From Guyanagaster necrorhizus (lineage: Eukaryota; Basidiomycota; Agaricomycetes; Agaricales; Physalacriaceae): a stretch of DNA of 64,000 nt. The stretch lies in the NCBI RefSeq assembly GCF_019112545.1, contig NW_025064905.1, positions 310,784 to 374,783 on the forward strand, in the 5' to 3' direction. Position 1 is the first letter of the stretch. Each line of letters begins with the position of its first letter. The notes beneath the pieces were generated by a model. It did no database searches, was not told the DNA's origin, and saw only the letters and a list, made by a program, of their open reading frames with translations. Positions 24,670 through 35,635 of the stretch are shown piece after piece. The position numbers and the translations under genes were made by a program.

Positions 24670-25287
24670 TGCCATATTTTCTTGGCCTAGATGATTTTAG
24701 TTACGGGTGTATTCCTTTTAATGTATGCTTACATGACTTGGCTTCTTAGCGTTATCATTCACACCAGGATAGGAAACAGTCGTTTTCCGTCTCCACAACT
24801 CGAAACATGAGAAAGTCAGGGTGGTGATATCTCTATAGTCGTTTGCATATAGTTTGACAGTAACCCACTTCTTTTGCGGGTGGAGAGAGCAATTTGAACT
24901 TGGTCATAAGCAGGGCTTTTCGGACTTGGGAGTCAGGAGTTTATGGGCGCCCCTCGAGTTTATGGTGGCTAATGCCATTTCTGGAATCACGGAGTGGCTT
25001 CTACGCATTGCAAGTCCCAAGACCTCGGTTATGATGAAGTCCGATGGCCCTTTTCCCATTCACAAAACCATCACAGACTGTCAACCTTGTTGCAAAGGAT
25101 GTAAATTTCCAATACTGGCTACACCATAAAATGAGAGAAATAAGGGGGCTAATGAATAATTATAATACGACCGACACTAAGCTAGACCCTGCTAAACCTT
25201 ACGCTCTAAACAAGGTAATCTTAAACATAACAATCAGGCCTGCACTCCCAGGCTTTACAACGAGTTCTCCGTCCTGAAATATACGGA
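24670..25287. other. convergent intergenic region
   Basis: About 620 bases between the convergent ends of the NCS1 permease gene and the first PuuE-type gene. No supported gene is present; short frames lack starts or family features. Confidence 0.55.
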
Positions 25288-26620
25288 TCAGTCGACAGCT
25301 ACCTTTCCTTGTGCCTTGGACGGGTCATAAGGAAACCTTTTCCTCCAATGTCTGGCTATCTCGTCCCTTCTCGCCACCCAAACACCTTCCTTATCAGAGA
25401 TATACTGCATGAACTTTTCTACGGCGGCAAGTCGTCCCGGTCGACCTACACAACGATTATGCAGCCCGATAGACATCATTTTGGCCTGACCCATTTGCCC
25501 TTCTTCATAAAGAACATCAAAAGTGTCGACCTATCACTATATAAATAAGCCGAATATCTGGGTCGAAGAGTACTAACCAGGTGCTTATAAAAGTCTTCGC
25601 CGGAGGACCAGCCTGATCCCGGAACCACGAATCGGAAGTCATTACAGTCCCTGTATTGGTCATTTCAATGAAGATCCCATCACGGCGAACTGCCTCGCGT
25701 ACAATGTATACGGCAAAATCAACATCCCTTCGTCGGGTAGGCCTTCTGACGCTAGTGGGCTTTCGAGCCAATACTAAAAAGTGACGTCTTATCAGTCAGG
25801 GGAAGTGGTGTTCATTAGCGACAGGTCCTACCGGCAAATCATCTCCGTAGCTATCGGAACTATACAGGAACTCAAGCCCTCTCTCGTTTGCCGCATGACA
25901 ATACAAACGTTGGCTGGCATTGCTCCTTCGTCCGATCATCCATCCCCTAGGTACGCTGGGATCACCAGTGTATTTTTGTAATCGGTCAATGGCCTGATGT
26001 ACATGCTTCTCCTCTTCCTCGGGAGGGACATCCATGAAGTTGATCCAGCGATTGCCGTGGCAGGCTATCTCAAAACCTTGCTCAACAAGCATAGGTCCCA
26101 GATACGGCGCGCGCTCCAGTGCGGCGCCAACTGTATACATTGTCGCAAGTACGTTGTATCTGAAAGAGTTCAAGCAATCAGGTGCACGGGTAACTAGTCT
26201 TGGCTGACTGACTTCTTGAATAAGCGCATCAGACGAGGTAGACCAGCTCGGGGACCATACTCGAATTGCGATTCAGTCACAGGGTCTCTACCACCGATAA
26301 CCTGAGTACAATGTTCGGTGATAAAGTTTTCTATAAAATCCGTTGTGGCCGGGTGCTAAGCGCCTATTCCGAAACAGGGGAATTATATCCTGAGCCCACC
26401 TGAGCTATTATCACCGTCAAGAATATTGCGTTCACCGCCTTCTTCCCAATTGATGACCTTTGACGCGTATGAATCAGTAAGCCTAAGGAAAAGGTAGCAA
26501 ACTTACGAATGAAATCGCTATCTTCGCACCGTTTGGCCATTGCGGGTCAGGTTGGTCCATCCCATAACCAATTATTGGCCGTTCGGGGAGGTATTCTGCG
26601 TAGCGATTGAGGGGGGCCAT
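25288..26620 (-). CDS. PuuE-type polysaccharide deacetylase family protein (allantoinase-like), copy A
   Basis: CE4/NodB-fold protein of the PuuE/SpCDA1 subgroup. Bacterial PuuE is a metal-independent allantoinase, while fission-yeast Cda1 is a spore chitin deacetylase. Start ATG at 26620 gives MAPLNRYAEYLPERPIIGYG, then WPNGAKIAISFVINWEEGGE, FEYGPRAGLPRLMRLFKKYN, VEQGFEIACHGNRWINF, YSSDSYGDDLP, LPYTLDCNDFRF, GWSSGEDFYKHL, MMSIGLHNRCVGRPGRL and VWVARRDEIARHWR, ending at 25288. Six or so introns of about 50 bases are needed and keep frame, for example a donor GTACGCGAGG between PYTL and DCNDF. No signal peptide, so probably intracellular, which favours allantoinase over cell-wall deacetylase. 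Divergent from copy B across about 300 bases. Confidence 0.85.
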
Positions 26621-26922
26621 GGGATACCGGTAATCGTCCTAGAAGAGAGAGTACGGTGTTACAGAGAGCCACCTTTGCCCAACCTGTGGCAGGAGCATTT
26701 TAAGAGCTTTAAGTACTCCGCATCAGAGGATAGCCGTATAGCCCGTATGTATCTCACTGCCTGCCGCTGGCAGCGAGAGTCGCGGGTTACGATAGCTTGC
26801 CTAAGGCCTGAGGCTGTTCCTTTGCCGTAATAAATTGATAGCCCTTTAGCAAACTGGCGAATTCGTCTATTTATGACAGCGATGGAGCGTTAAGACCTTA
26901 GTGCACAATCCCCATTTTAGTC
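26621..26922. promoter_or_regulatory. shared bidirectional promoter of the two PuuE-type genes
   Basis: 302 bases lie between the divergent ATGs of copies A and B, so both promoters must be here. Two GATA-type hexamer cores (GATAG near 26730 and 26840) are visible. GATA factors control nitrogen-catabolite genes in fungi, but such short motifs also occur by chance. Confidence 0.5.
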
Positions 26923-28196
26923 ATGCCTGCAGCAACAACGGATTGCCCACCTTTCCTACCAAAGCGCGACTTTGTAGGTTACGGCTGGGATACGCCTGGC
27001 GATTGTTGGCCCAACAGTGCCAAGATTGCGGTTAGTTTCGTGATCAACTTTGAAGAGTACGTGAAAGATCAAAGTTGTTATGAATTCCGGCTATGCCTTA
27101 ACCCTAGATTTCAGAGGTGGAGAGAGTACTCTTGCCAATGGCGACGAATACTCAGAGGGATATCTCCATGAAGCTTTTCATAAAGTTCCATTGAAAGGCA
27201 AAAGGGACCAACAGCTGGAGACGATGGTTCGTGATTTTGCCACCCAATTTGAAGCAGAGACTTGAACTGATAATGAGAACAGTTTGAATATGGTATCCGC
27301 CAGGGGTTGCCGCGAATCTTACGCCTGTTTGATAAATATGGCTACAAGTTCACCACACACGCAGTAGCCAGGGCGATAGAGGTTGCGCCTCAGTATGGAA
27401 AACTCTTACCGAAGTTAGGCCATGAAATAGCTTGCCACGGAAACAAATGGCGCTCGTTCTTTACTGCTTCTCCCGAGGAGGAAGCCGCACACGTATCCGA
27501 GGGCATAGAACGTCTTCAGCGCCTTACTGAAGACAAGAGTGTACCTAGCGGATGGTACCTTGGTCGCGGAAGTAACCAAAGCACCAGAATCATTGCACGA
27601 GAGCATCACAAACGTGGCATACCTTTGCTCTATAGTTCCGACACCTACGCGGACGATCTTCCGGTTAGTTTGCAATGGCTTGGAGTCGAACACTTCCTTA
27701 CCACATATCCTTTAGTACTGGGTTGAAAGTCCTCTAGCATCCGAGGGTGTTGAGGATGAAGGATTACTCATGATACCTTACAGCTTAGACTGCAATGATC
27801 ACCGATTCCTTTGTAATGGATCCGGATGGTCAAGTTCCGATGACTTCTTTTGGCATATGAAGGAGACATTTGATTACCTCTACGAAGAGGGCGTCGAGGG
27901 AAGGCCCAAGATGATGACCATTGGGTAAGGTTTCCGCTAGTCTTTTGCATTTTGTGCGACCTTTGACTTAAATCTTCGAAGCCTTCATAACCGCATTATT
28001 GGAAGACCGGGCCGATTTCGCTGTCTTCAGAAGTAAGCTGTTTAAACGCTCATCAAAAGAGCGTAAGGCTTACTACTGTAACAGGTTTATGGCATACATC
28101 TCTCAGAAGCCAGATGTATGGGTTGCGAGACGAGACGAGATTGCTCGCCATTGGCGCGAAAAATACCCTTACACTGGTCCACTCAACAAAGCGTGA
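26923..28196 (+). CDS. PuuE-type polysaccharide deacetylase family protein (allantoinase-like), copy B
   Basis: Paralogue of copy A, head-to-head with it. Start ATG 26923 gives MPAATTDCPPFLPKRDFVGY. Then come WPNSAKIAVSFVINFEEGGE, FEYGIRQGLPRILRLFDKYG, LGHEIACHGNKWRSFF, GWYLGRGSNQSTR, YSSDTYADDLPYWVESPLAS, MIPYSLDCNDHRF, GWSSSDDFFWHM, KMMTIGLHNRIIGRPGR and VWVARRDEIARHWREKYP, with the stop at 28194-28196. Introns are short and canonical. One (GTTCGTGATT..GAGAACAG) joins LETM to FEYG, and another (GTAAGGTTTC..TTCGAAG) splits TIG/LHNR. As in copy A, the NFEEGGE and HGNxW segments characteristic of PuuE are intact and no signal peptide is seen. Predicted role: opening the hydantoin ring of allantoin in the cytosol; the chitin-deacetylase alternative remains possible. 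Confidence 0.86.
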
Positions 28197-28251
28197 AAAG
28201 GCAAAGACTGCAATGCTTTTGTAACAATACTCTGAGTCAAAGTGAGGTTGC

Positions 28252-29141
28252 CTATGCAGTCGCCGTAGATCCCGTATAAGCATGTATGGTCTCATCCGCA
28301 CAGCCTGCCGGAGTGTTGTAATCATAGTACCCCAAGTTCACGTATACAATGAGATTGCCTTCATCATCTGGGCATACGTACCAAGCCTACAGCAGGTCTC
28401 GTCAGTGTCACAGCTGAGGAGGAGTAATAACGAGCGCACGTTTGTTTGCGGTCTATCGATCGTTGGAATACTCCATTCAAGCGTATCTCCGCTAAACACA
28501 AATGTCCCCGAGGTGGCAGGACTCTCAGACCACGACATCTTCAACATGACCACCGTATCGTTAGCTCTCTCTTCAACGATAGCGTACAGCGGCGTCCCAG
28601 CGGCATTTTGAATCAGCTGGCCATTCGTAATAACGAACTGCGCAGCATCAGCAGGTTCTCCTAGAACAGCATCCGAAGCCGTATTGATGATCTCGGATCG
28701 CAAATATTTGTGGAAGTTGGGGTCTTCCTATTGAAGATCGTGCTTGAGTTATAGAAGCAACAAGAGTAGAGAAGACCTACGACTGCGCGAATGAACGAAT
28801 AACCCGGCGCTAGAGTTGCTGAGCCTCCCGAAGCGGATGTCGTGGATGTGGCGGTGGTGATTGACTCAGATCCTCCACCAACCGATGTCGTTGTAGTGCC
28901 TATTGTGGATGCGCCGGGAAGACATTGTGAATACCAAGAATTCAGCACATTGCAGGTCCATCCTGAAGGACATATGGTAGCCCCACTCCACCCAATCCCC
29001 CCGCACTGCATCGAAAATGGTCGGAACTGCGAACGTAGACCCCGAGTAAAGGGAAGTCACCTGACCGTATTGTCCAGCCGTCGACTGGGCAAGAACCTTC
29101 AAAGTTGCGAAAAATAGTGGAATATACAAGACTTTTGTCAT
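28252..29141 (-). CDS. secreted CBM1-containing protein with conserved unknown C-terminal domain
   Basis: Start ATG at 29141 encodes a signal peptide ([19 protein letters not shown]). It is followed at once by a fungal cellulose-binding CBM1: GQYGQ, then after an intron [18 protein letters not shown] and WYSQCLPG, with four conserved Cys and aromatic residues. A Thr/Ser/Gly linker leads to a ~150-residue domain ([58 protein letters not shown]) ending in TAG at 28252-28254. Three introns of about 50 bases are needed. The C-terminal domain occurs in other mushroom secreted proteins but I know of no activity for it. The CBM1 should target it to cellulose or chitin outside the cell. The gene ends close to copy B of the PuuE genes (tail to tail, 55 bases). 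Confidence 0.8.
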
Positions 29142-29701
29142 TGTTGACTGGTAGTGGTGAGCAAGCTTCAACAAGAAATTCACTCTATTATAAAAGGCGG
29201 GGTCCCCGAGCAAATGCCATTTTCTCGGAAAGACGACGCCCTCAACCTGGATCGGCGCATCCTCGGGGTGGGCCGGGTTGGACACATGTCAAATTAGCTA
29301 GAAGTTCATTCATTGCAGAGGTATTTTGATTGAGCGACCACCGAACCTGGATATACTCTGGATGATCGTTGGCGCTCGTCTATGTTCGGTTCCTGTATAG
29401 TTGTCTGCCAGCAAGAGTATCAGGTTCATCTGAGATGTGAGGCCTAGAATATCTTCGTTTGATTCGAAACACCCATCATGAGTACGCATAGGCCAGCCAC
29501 AATGATGGCAACCATGATGAGACCCACTCGCACTCGGGGCTTACGATTTGACCTTAATAAAGAGTCCCTTCTGTCCCAGTTTCGATGCTGATACTGATGG
29601 CGATACTGCATGCGTTGTAATCTTATTAAACCATACGTGTTGATTCTAATTTAAAACAGTCCGAACCTTGTTTTCGTTACAATGAAAATCATGCAGCAAG
29701 A
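29142..29701. other. intergenic, promoter of the CBM1 gene and 3' flank of the promethin-like gene
   Basis: 560 bases with no supported coding region. A TATA-like TATAAAA (read on -, near 29190) sits about 50 bases upstream of the CBM1 start. Confidence 0.5.
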
Positions 29702-30537
29702 TTAATCTTCCTCCTTTACACCGTTCGCGGGTTCTTCTGGACCGTTACTAGTCGCAGTACTTTCGCGTTCTTTGTTTTCAACTACAACAACGGATCCAGC
29801 GGACTGATTTGATGCCCCATCGATATCTTCATCGTCTTCCTTCACCGGGGGTTTCTTGGATCCCGAACTGAAGAAAAAACTTTTGGTTTCATCGACCCAT
29901 TCCGCCGCGCCTGCTCTTCCACCAGAACGAGTTAAAGTGAGGAGCCGGATGACAGAGTATGCTGAGAATAAGGCAACAGTAGGGAGGGCAGCAATGCAGA
30001 AGTTCATGATGAGGACGAAGATCAGAATACATGCTAGAAACGTGTCATTAGTGAGATAAGATGGAAGCAAAGTTGCAAGGTCGACGCACCAAACGTGAAA
30101 ATGAAGATGCCTGAGACCAATAAAGCCGAGCTTAGTGCAAACAGAACAAAGGACAAAGTAACAAAAAAGGAGCAGCCACTGTTTGTTTCCACCATCAGTA
30201 TGCCGAGACAAGATATCGAGAAAATGAACACGAACAGGAAGAGCAAGACGGGGAAAAAGCTGAGCAGAGCAAAGAACAAAAAGAACATCTAGCAAAGCGT
30301 CAACGAAAGTACTATGGTAAGACAAACGAGGCTCACAAATGATATGGGATGCTCATCCAAGAGCTCCTTCACAGTTTTCAGTGCAGGTCGTGCATAACCA
30401 TGCTCAATACTTGTATATATCATCAGCCAAGTAAATTCCCATCTCCTTCTCGGAAATGCAGCTCACCGGTCAGCATAAGCATGGATGTCCTTGGCACTGC
30501 GATTGAAGTACGAGGCAAGGTTTTCGTCAGGACCCAT
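29702..30537 (-). CDS. promethin/LDAF1-like lipid-droplet organisation protein
   Basis: Exons 30537-30467, 30409-30337, 30288-30090 and 30033-29702 sum to 675 bases, 224 residues. The protein has an amphipathic start (SAKDIHAYADRIEHGYARPA), then ELLDEHPISF followed by three or four long hydrophobic helices, then a hydrophilic acidic tail rich in Glu/Asp/Ser. The arrangement of a DxHP motif just before the first membrane hairpin is that of promethin (LDAF1/TMEM159) and fungal Ldo proteins, which work with seipin at ER-lipid-droplet contacts. A hydrophobic frame that ignores the first introns gives a longer but unconvincing N-terminus. Assignment is by architecture and the HP motif rather than strong sequence identity. 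Confidence 0.68.
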
Positions 30538-30745
30538 GAACGCAATCCAGCACCTGGCTCTCTAGATGAGCTACTGGCAGTTCAATACAGAAAATGGCTC
30601 GTGTGCAGCTGATATGATATGGGGAGGCGAACGTGAGAAACGCGGTGGCGTGTTTCACGTGGGGAAAGCCAATATTTGGTTACCCACCTCCTGCACAACA
30701 TTGACAAAGCGGTTTTGACATACTGTAAAATTACAAGTCAAATCG

Positions 30746-31586
30746 TTACTTTCGTATAACATACATGAAGCCGTCATAACCCTTCTCGTCGGCAGTACTG
30801 ATAGTTGTAGCCTCAACTTCACTGTCTCCTTTAATTGAAGCAAGCAAGACTCCCTTCAATTTCTCTTTGTCGTATTCGGGGAGTGAATCTGGAAGATATT
30901 CCCTGGCCACGTCGCCATTCAGAACGACATTATCGAGAATCTACGAATATCATGGGTCAGGAATATTGCGTGCATGGCAGCGATGTACTCACAATAACTC
31001 CTCCTTGTCTTACCAATCGCCTTGCCTCTGCAAAGTACTCAGTCATTGGGGGCTTATCTGCGTCAATGAAGATGAGGTCAAATTTTGGGCAATTAGGAAG
31101 TGTTGCGAGTGTTTCGAGTGCAGGACCAATGACGATCTCAACTTTGGAGGTCAATCCAGTGAGTGCAATATTTTCCGAGGCCACCGAAGCTGAAATGAAA
31201 ACCCTGAACGCAATCTAATGTCAATTTGCTATTACCTTGGCGTTGGGTTCATGGAATTTCAGTGAGATAACCTTTCCATCTTCGGGAAGTGCTCTTGCCA
31301 GAGAGATAGTCAAGTATCTATATAAGTGTTACAAAGGCGGACCAGTACAAACGTGATACTTACCCTGCAAGTGTTCCAATCTCTAGAATCGTCTTCGTAC
31401 CAATGGATCTAACAAGTAAATTCAGGAATTTTCCAAAGCGTTGACAGATATCTCTGTCCTGAGTCCGTGAGCATCACCGTTCTGAAGGGCGGCATGGAGG
31501 ATGTCGTCCATCGGAATAAGAAAAGACCTATAGTATTAGTCTAAGCGGGCCCAATCAGCATGAGTGGTAGCGGGGAAATCTGCCAT
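30746..31586 (-). pseudogene. decayed class I O-methyltransferase (caffeoyl-CoA type)
   Basis: The minus strand shows an almost complete SAM-dependent O-methyltransferase: a start at 31586 (MADFPATTHADWARLD), SFLIPMDDILHAALQ, KFLNLLVRSIGTKTILEIG, YLTISLARALPEDGKVI, NIALTGLTSKVEIVIGPA, KFDLIFIDADK, RRLVRQGGVI, ILDNVVLNGDVA and a C-terminus GYDGFMYVIRK with TAA at 30746-30748. It carries several lesions. An in-frame TAA lies at 31536-31538, where the family has Lys or Gln. The frame shifts near 31440, where the VNA segment should run into GKFLN (about four bases missing). The exon after the third intron also has a phase mismatch. A functional copy of the family follows immediately upstream. Sequencing error could explain one lesion but hardly all three. 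Confidence 0.78.
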
Positions 31587-31945
31587 AGCTTTGCGACAAT
31601 CGAGGGAAGTTTACTCGACTCATACCTACCATGTCATCTGAGCAAAGCGGAAAGGATGTACACCGGGCAGACTGATACAGATGGAACGCAAACACCTGGG
31701 GTGTTGCTAAGTAAAGCAACATCGTCGGCCTGAATGACTCCAAAACAGTTCATTACCGAGACAGCAACAAGGTACCATGAAATAGAAGAACGGATTCGTA
31801 CGAGCCTGAGTAAACTCTCGTCTGCTCTTGAAATAGGACAATTTCTTCATAGATACAGTAAAAACACATCTTACGTTTCCCCTACATGTGTGCCATTAGA
31901 ACCGCATCGACAAAGATACGCTGTAATCTCAACAGTTCACTTCCT

Positions 31946-32777
31946 TCACTTCCTGATTGCATACAAAAACCCATCATAGCCCTTCTCCCCAACAGTTCCC
32001 ATCGTAATCGCCTCCACCCCGTTATCTCCGGGTAAAGCAGCGAGCAGTTTTCGTACACCATCCACACTCCCATCCGAGTAAGATGGATCCGCTACTCGTC
32101 CATTACGGACGACGTTATCTACAATCTGCAGAAGCAGGTAAATGTACACTGAATGTCACCCATTACGTGTCACGTACTATAACCCCTCCCGGTCGCACGA
32201 GACGCTTGGCCTCAGTGAAATACTGCAGTATAGAGGCCTTGTCCGCATCGATGAAGGCGAGATCAGACTTGGGTTCAGAAGGAACCTTGGCCAAAGATTC
32301 CGAGGCAGGACCAAGAACAATCTTGACTTGAGAGGCTACGCCGGACTTTGTGAGGTTTTCTGCCGCAACCTACGCGTCATTGATCAGGGACAGGAACGAG
32401 TCAAAAAATATCACGTACCTGCGCGTGGAGCTCTTTCAATTCAAAAGTAACCAACTCTCCTCCTTCAGGAAGCGATCTCGCAAGCCATGTGGTCGAATAC
32501 CTGTTGTTTCTGGTCAGGATGTGGTGAAGCGTTGCGCAGTGACTCAAACACACCCTCCAAGGGTCCCGACTTCCAGAATCCTCTTCGCGCCGATGGTCTT
32601 CGCCAAAAGATTCAAGAACTGTCCCTGCGCAGCACTGACGGCGATATCTGGCAGCCCTTTCGCGATACTATTCTTGATATTAGCTTCGAGGGTGTTATCC
32701 TTCTGCAATAGATAAGAATTGTGGTATTTATCAGAGCGATCCCAGTCGACGAACGAGGTAGGAGGCTCGTGTGCCAT
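31946..32777 (-). CDS. class I SAM-dependent O-methyltransferase (caffeoyl-CoA/catechol type)
   Basis: Intact neighbour of the decayed copy. Start ATG 32777 gives MAHEPPTSFVDWDRSDKYHN, then QGQFLNLLAKTIGAKRILEV and GTLGGYSTTWLARSLPEGGE (SAM-binding motif I with glycines). Next come FELKELHAQ, IVLGPASESL, SDLAFIDADK (motif with metal-binding Asp), EAKRLVRPGGVI, DNVVRNGRVA and GYDGFLYAIRK, ending at 31946. Short introns interrupt it after GTLGG, LHAQ and GGVI. The family methylates catechol-type hydroxyls of small phenolics using Mg2+. In fungi such genes serve detoxification or secondary metabolism. Substrate unknown. Confidence 0.85.
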
Positions 32778-33240
32778 GGTAAATGGTGCTTTGTAATGAC
32801 AGAAATTGGAGCTTTATAGGTCCTCTGAGTCATATATTCGGACATGTCGCTAGTCGGCCGATAATATGGATCATCAGTATATGCTTTGGGATCTCGGACG
32901 CCCGTATTCGACATAATGAGACACATCGAGTGGGAACATATAAGGCGAACAGACAAATAGCCTTTGGCGACAACAGGAGGAAAAGTTGAGGTAGTAGTGG
33001 TCAAAAGGTAAATTCAAATTACTGTATTTATACGTCCGTTCCGCTTCAGGGCCGGCCCTTTTTATTTGCAGGTTCCATGGTTATTTAGGTTATTTAAGTT
33101 ATGCTAAGTACCTGGTACATTCACGATGCATGGTAGGCATGGTTGCTATGGGGACGACGCATTTTCAGCCAATTCATAGAGTTTCTTCCGAGCCACTGGC
33201 GCAGCTGCAAATCCCAACTTCGTGAGCTTCATGAAATCAA
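32778..33240. other. promoter region of the O-methyltransferase
   Basis: About 460 bases with no supported gene. A palindromic GGCCGGCC lies near 33050, and a nearby TTATTTAGG/TTATTTAAG near-repeat near 33080. Confidence 0.45.
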
Positions 33241-34118
33241 GTCACACCGATCGGACCAACTACCGTTGTAGTGAAGCCGCCTTTTTCCAAGCACGCCCCC
33301 GGGATATTGCAGACATATCTGGAGCATACAGCCGAGTATCCTCTTACTCTGCATATTGTTGTTCCACGCCACGAGTTAAGAGGCGATAAAATCATGTCGC
33401 TACTTGTACAATCCTGCCATTACTGGAAAAATGTCTGCATCCATGGCGACATCTATCATATGCGCCACTTGGAACCATATCTCACTTTTCTGCTCTGCTC
33501 TGCAAACAATATTATCGCTCGGACATGTTCTTGAAGGCCCCACACTCTGGAAAACAAACTTTTTAAGCTTTGAGATCCATCAACTGAGGTTATCATCCGG
33601 GATAACTCATTCTTCGGGATCTATCTCTTGTCCGGCAGATTTAAGGCCCTCTCCCAACTACCCAAGCTTAGAAGGTGTTGCCACTGGACCCTTTGGGCAC
33701 TACTGTTTTCGTTGATCAACAGTTTGACCATTTTCCAACCTATACTACGACTGCCGCCCGAACCAAGATATGTAACCTTTTTCTTCCAGTCTCGAGAGGT
33801 TGACTATTGACATGGAGGTATTCGAGTCAGAGCTGTCGGTCTCGATTAACAAAATTCCTCATTGGAAGCGTGTACTACACAGTTTCTCACCTCAAACTCA
33901 AGCTCAGTTCGCGACTGAGCAATGTCGCCGACACCCTCATCTCTTCCTCCGTCCTACTCAATTTGTGTCGTTCCATTCTCTGCATAATCCAATCTCCCTG
34001 TAGTGAGCCGACGGAGTCGTTTGCCCTCTTCGATATGATACGCTCCCGCTGTGGCGGCGCAGGACTGCTGAAAACGATCGGGGTCCAGCTTCAGCCTGAT
34101 CTATATCACAAGTGATAA
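33241..34118 (+). pseudogene. F-box-like protein relic
   Basis: Scattered plus-strand segments in different frames resemble the C-terminal part of the large mushroom F-box/LRR-like family. They include AEYPLTLHIVVPRHELRG followed by LLVQSCHYWKNVCIHGDIY, the usual PLTL / S.RW..V pattern. Further right, FALFDMIRSRCGGAGLLKTI resembles the family's end. No F-box with a start codon is seen and the segments cannot be joined without breaks. It is either a decayed gene or a gene whose introns I could not resolve. Confidence 0.42.
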
Positions 34119-35635
34119 AAACGCGGATATTCTAGCTCATTCTCGGGATAGCCCTGTTCTTGAGAAGTGGAACCCGCCGAGTCAGGAGCGCTGGTTACAT
34201 TGGGAGTCAAAACTACTCGTAAAATGAGAGCGCGCATGGGGAGATGAACGTCTGATGCAGACGAGAGTCATACTTCACCTTGCATTCACACTATTTCGAG
34301 GCCTTCATCCGTTGTAATTCTGTATCAGTACTTACACATATCGGATACGAATTGTATTGTTTGGAACCTTGCACGACGGTTACCCCGAGTCATTACTTTA
34401 CAGCGATTCGGGCAACGTTCGGCCCTGCCATACTAGAATTTTAGGGTTTTGATTGGAGACTCGGGTCGAATCGACAGTCTTCTATAAACAAGTAAGGTGT
34501 CAAGTCGCAGTCGGTGAAGCCATCATCTATTATTATTAGCAGCTGCATCCTTCTCTCAACTGCTGGCATGTGTAATGTTCGCAGAATACGCCCCTTTCAG
34601 AATTCCACCGTAGTGCCTTGCATGCTCCCTCGAAACCCAGTTATCTGACCATCATCGATGTTCTTCTTGCAGCCTTTCTCTTCGGCATTCCCACACGATA
34701 TCCCCGGCAATCGTTAATCAACCGGCAATGGTTTCGAACTTTATCTATCTAAGGCTTTCTGGGGCTTTACTGAACCTCTCTGGGAAAAGGGCTGCTGGGA
34801 AGTACGCCGGGCACTTCCCACTGCGGGCTTGGGAGGAAGAGGTGAGTCCACGGTGATTGTATCTGAATTTCATCCACTCTCGGACTCTCCTTGTTCGTCA
34901 CGGAATTATCTACGTTCCTCTTGGGTGTGTTGCACATGAAGTGGTGTGTCGTATTATTTTTCCGTGCCTTGTTTCTCAAGCCTATCAGGATCTCCTTGGG
35001 GGAGGGATGGTGGAGGACCCAGGGAGAAGGAACACTTGCCTGTCTGGACCGCCCTCGATAGCCTTCTGCTCTCGAATCGCTAACATACGAGGTGAGACTT
35101 TCTATGAAACCGTTGTTTCTTTTTCAAGCAGATTAGACGATAGAATACTTAGACACGATATATTGCGTGTGCCCGGAATCTGATGTTCAAGTGTGCGAGC
35201 GCCGAGTTCTGCTCTTGCCCGATCATGGAACTATATAATATAATATACCTCGCAGAATGATCCAGCGAACTGTGAGGACATCATTTGTAGCTCCTTTCAG
35301 ACATTTCCGTTATGAGGGTATGGTTCATTAGACCGTATGTGCTAGCCATCAGATTGGCGAAACTTCCGACGGTTCCTCTAACGATTTCGGCGTGAACGAT
35401 ACGTTACGTGTTGTGTAAGGATGACTCTGAAGAAAAATGTCCAAAGTTATCGTGCAACCTTTTAACTACCAAGTCACATGTCCAATGATAAGGCCGATTC
35501 TAATTCTCTCCTACCATTATTTATGCAGATAATGATGCCGATGGAAGAAGGCCCTCCTCTTCATATTCTTCGACATCAAATTCGGCGTACTGAGTGCTGA
35601 GCTCCAGGCTTGTGTAAGACCTGAAAAATAAAGGG
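34119..35635. other. intergenic stretch without a supported gene
   Basis: About 1.5 kb. Short open segments occur (for example around 34610-34760, and 34728-34841 followed by a GTGAGT donor-like site) but give no recognisable protein or coherent intron pattern. No repeat or RNA gene seen. Confidence 0.5.

Noticed and set aside
25000..28200. Idea that the two deacetylase-family genes are cell-wall chitin deacetylases
   Set aside because: Not excluded, but the absence of signal peptides and the PuuE-like N-terminus (GYG...WPN.AKIA.SFV.N.EEG) favour the allantoinase-like subgroup; kept as alternative only.
34610..34850. Short open segments with a GTGAGT donor-like end, possible small gene
   Set aside because: Segments lie in different frames without a matching acceptor and no family resemblance.
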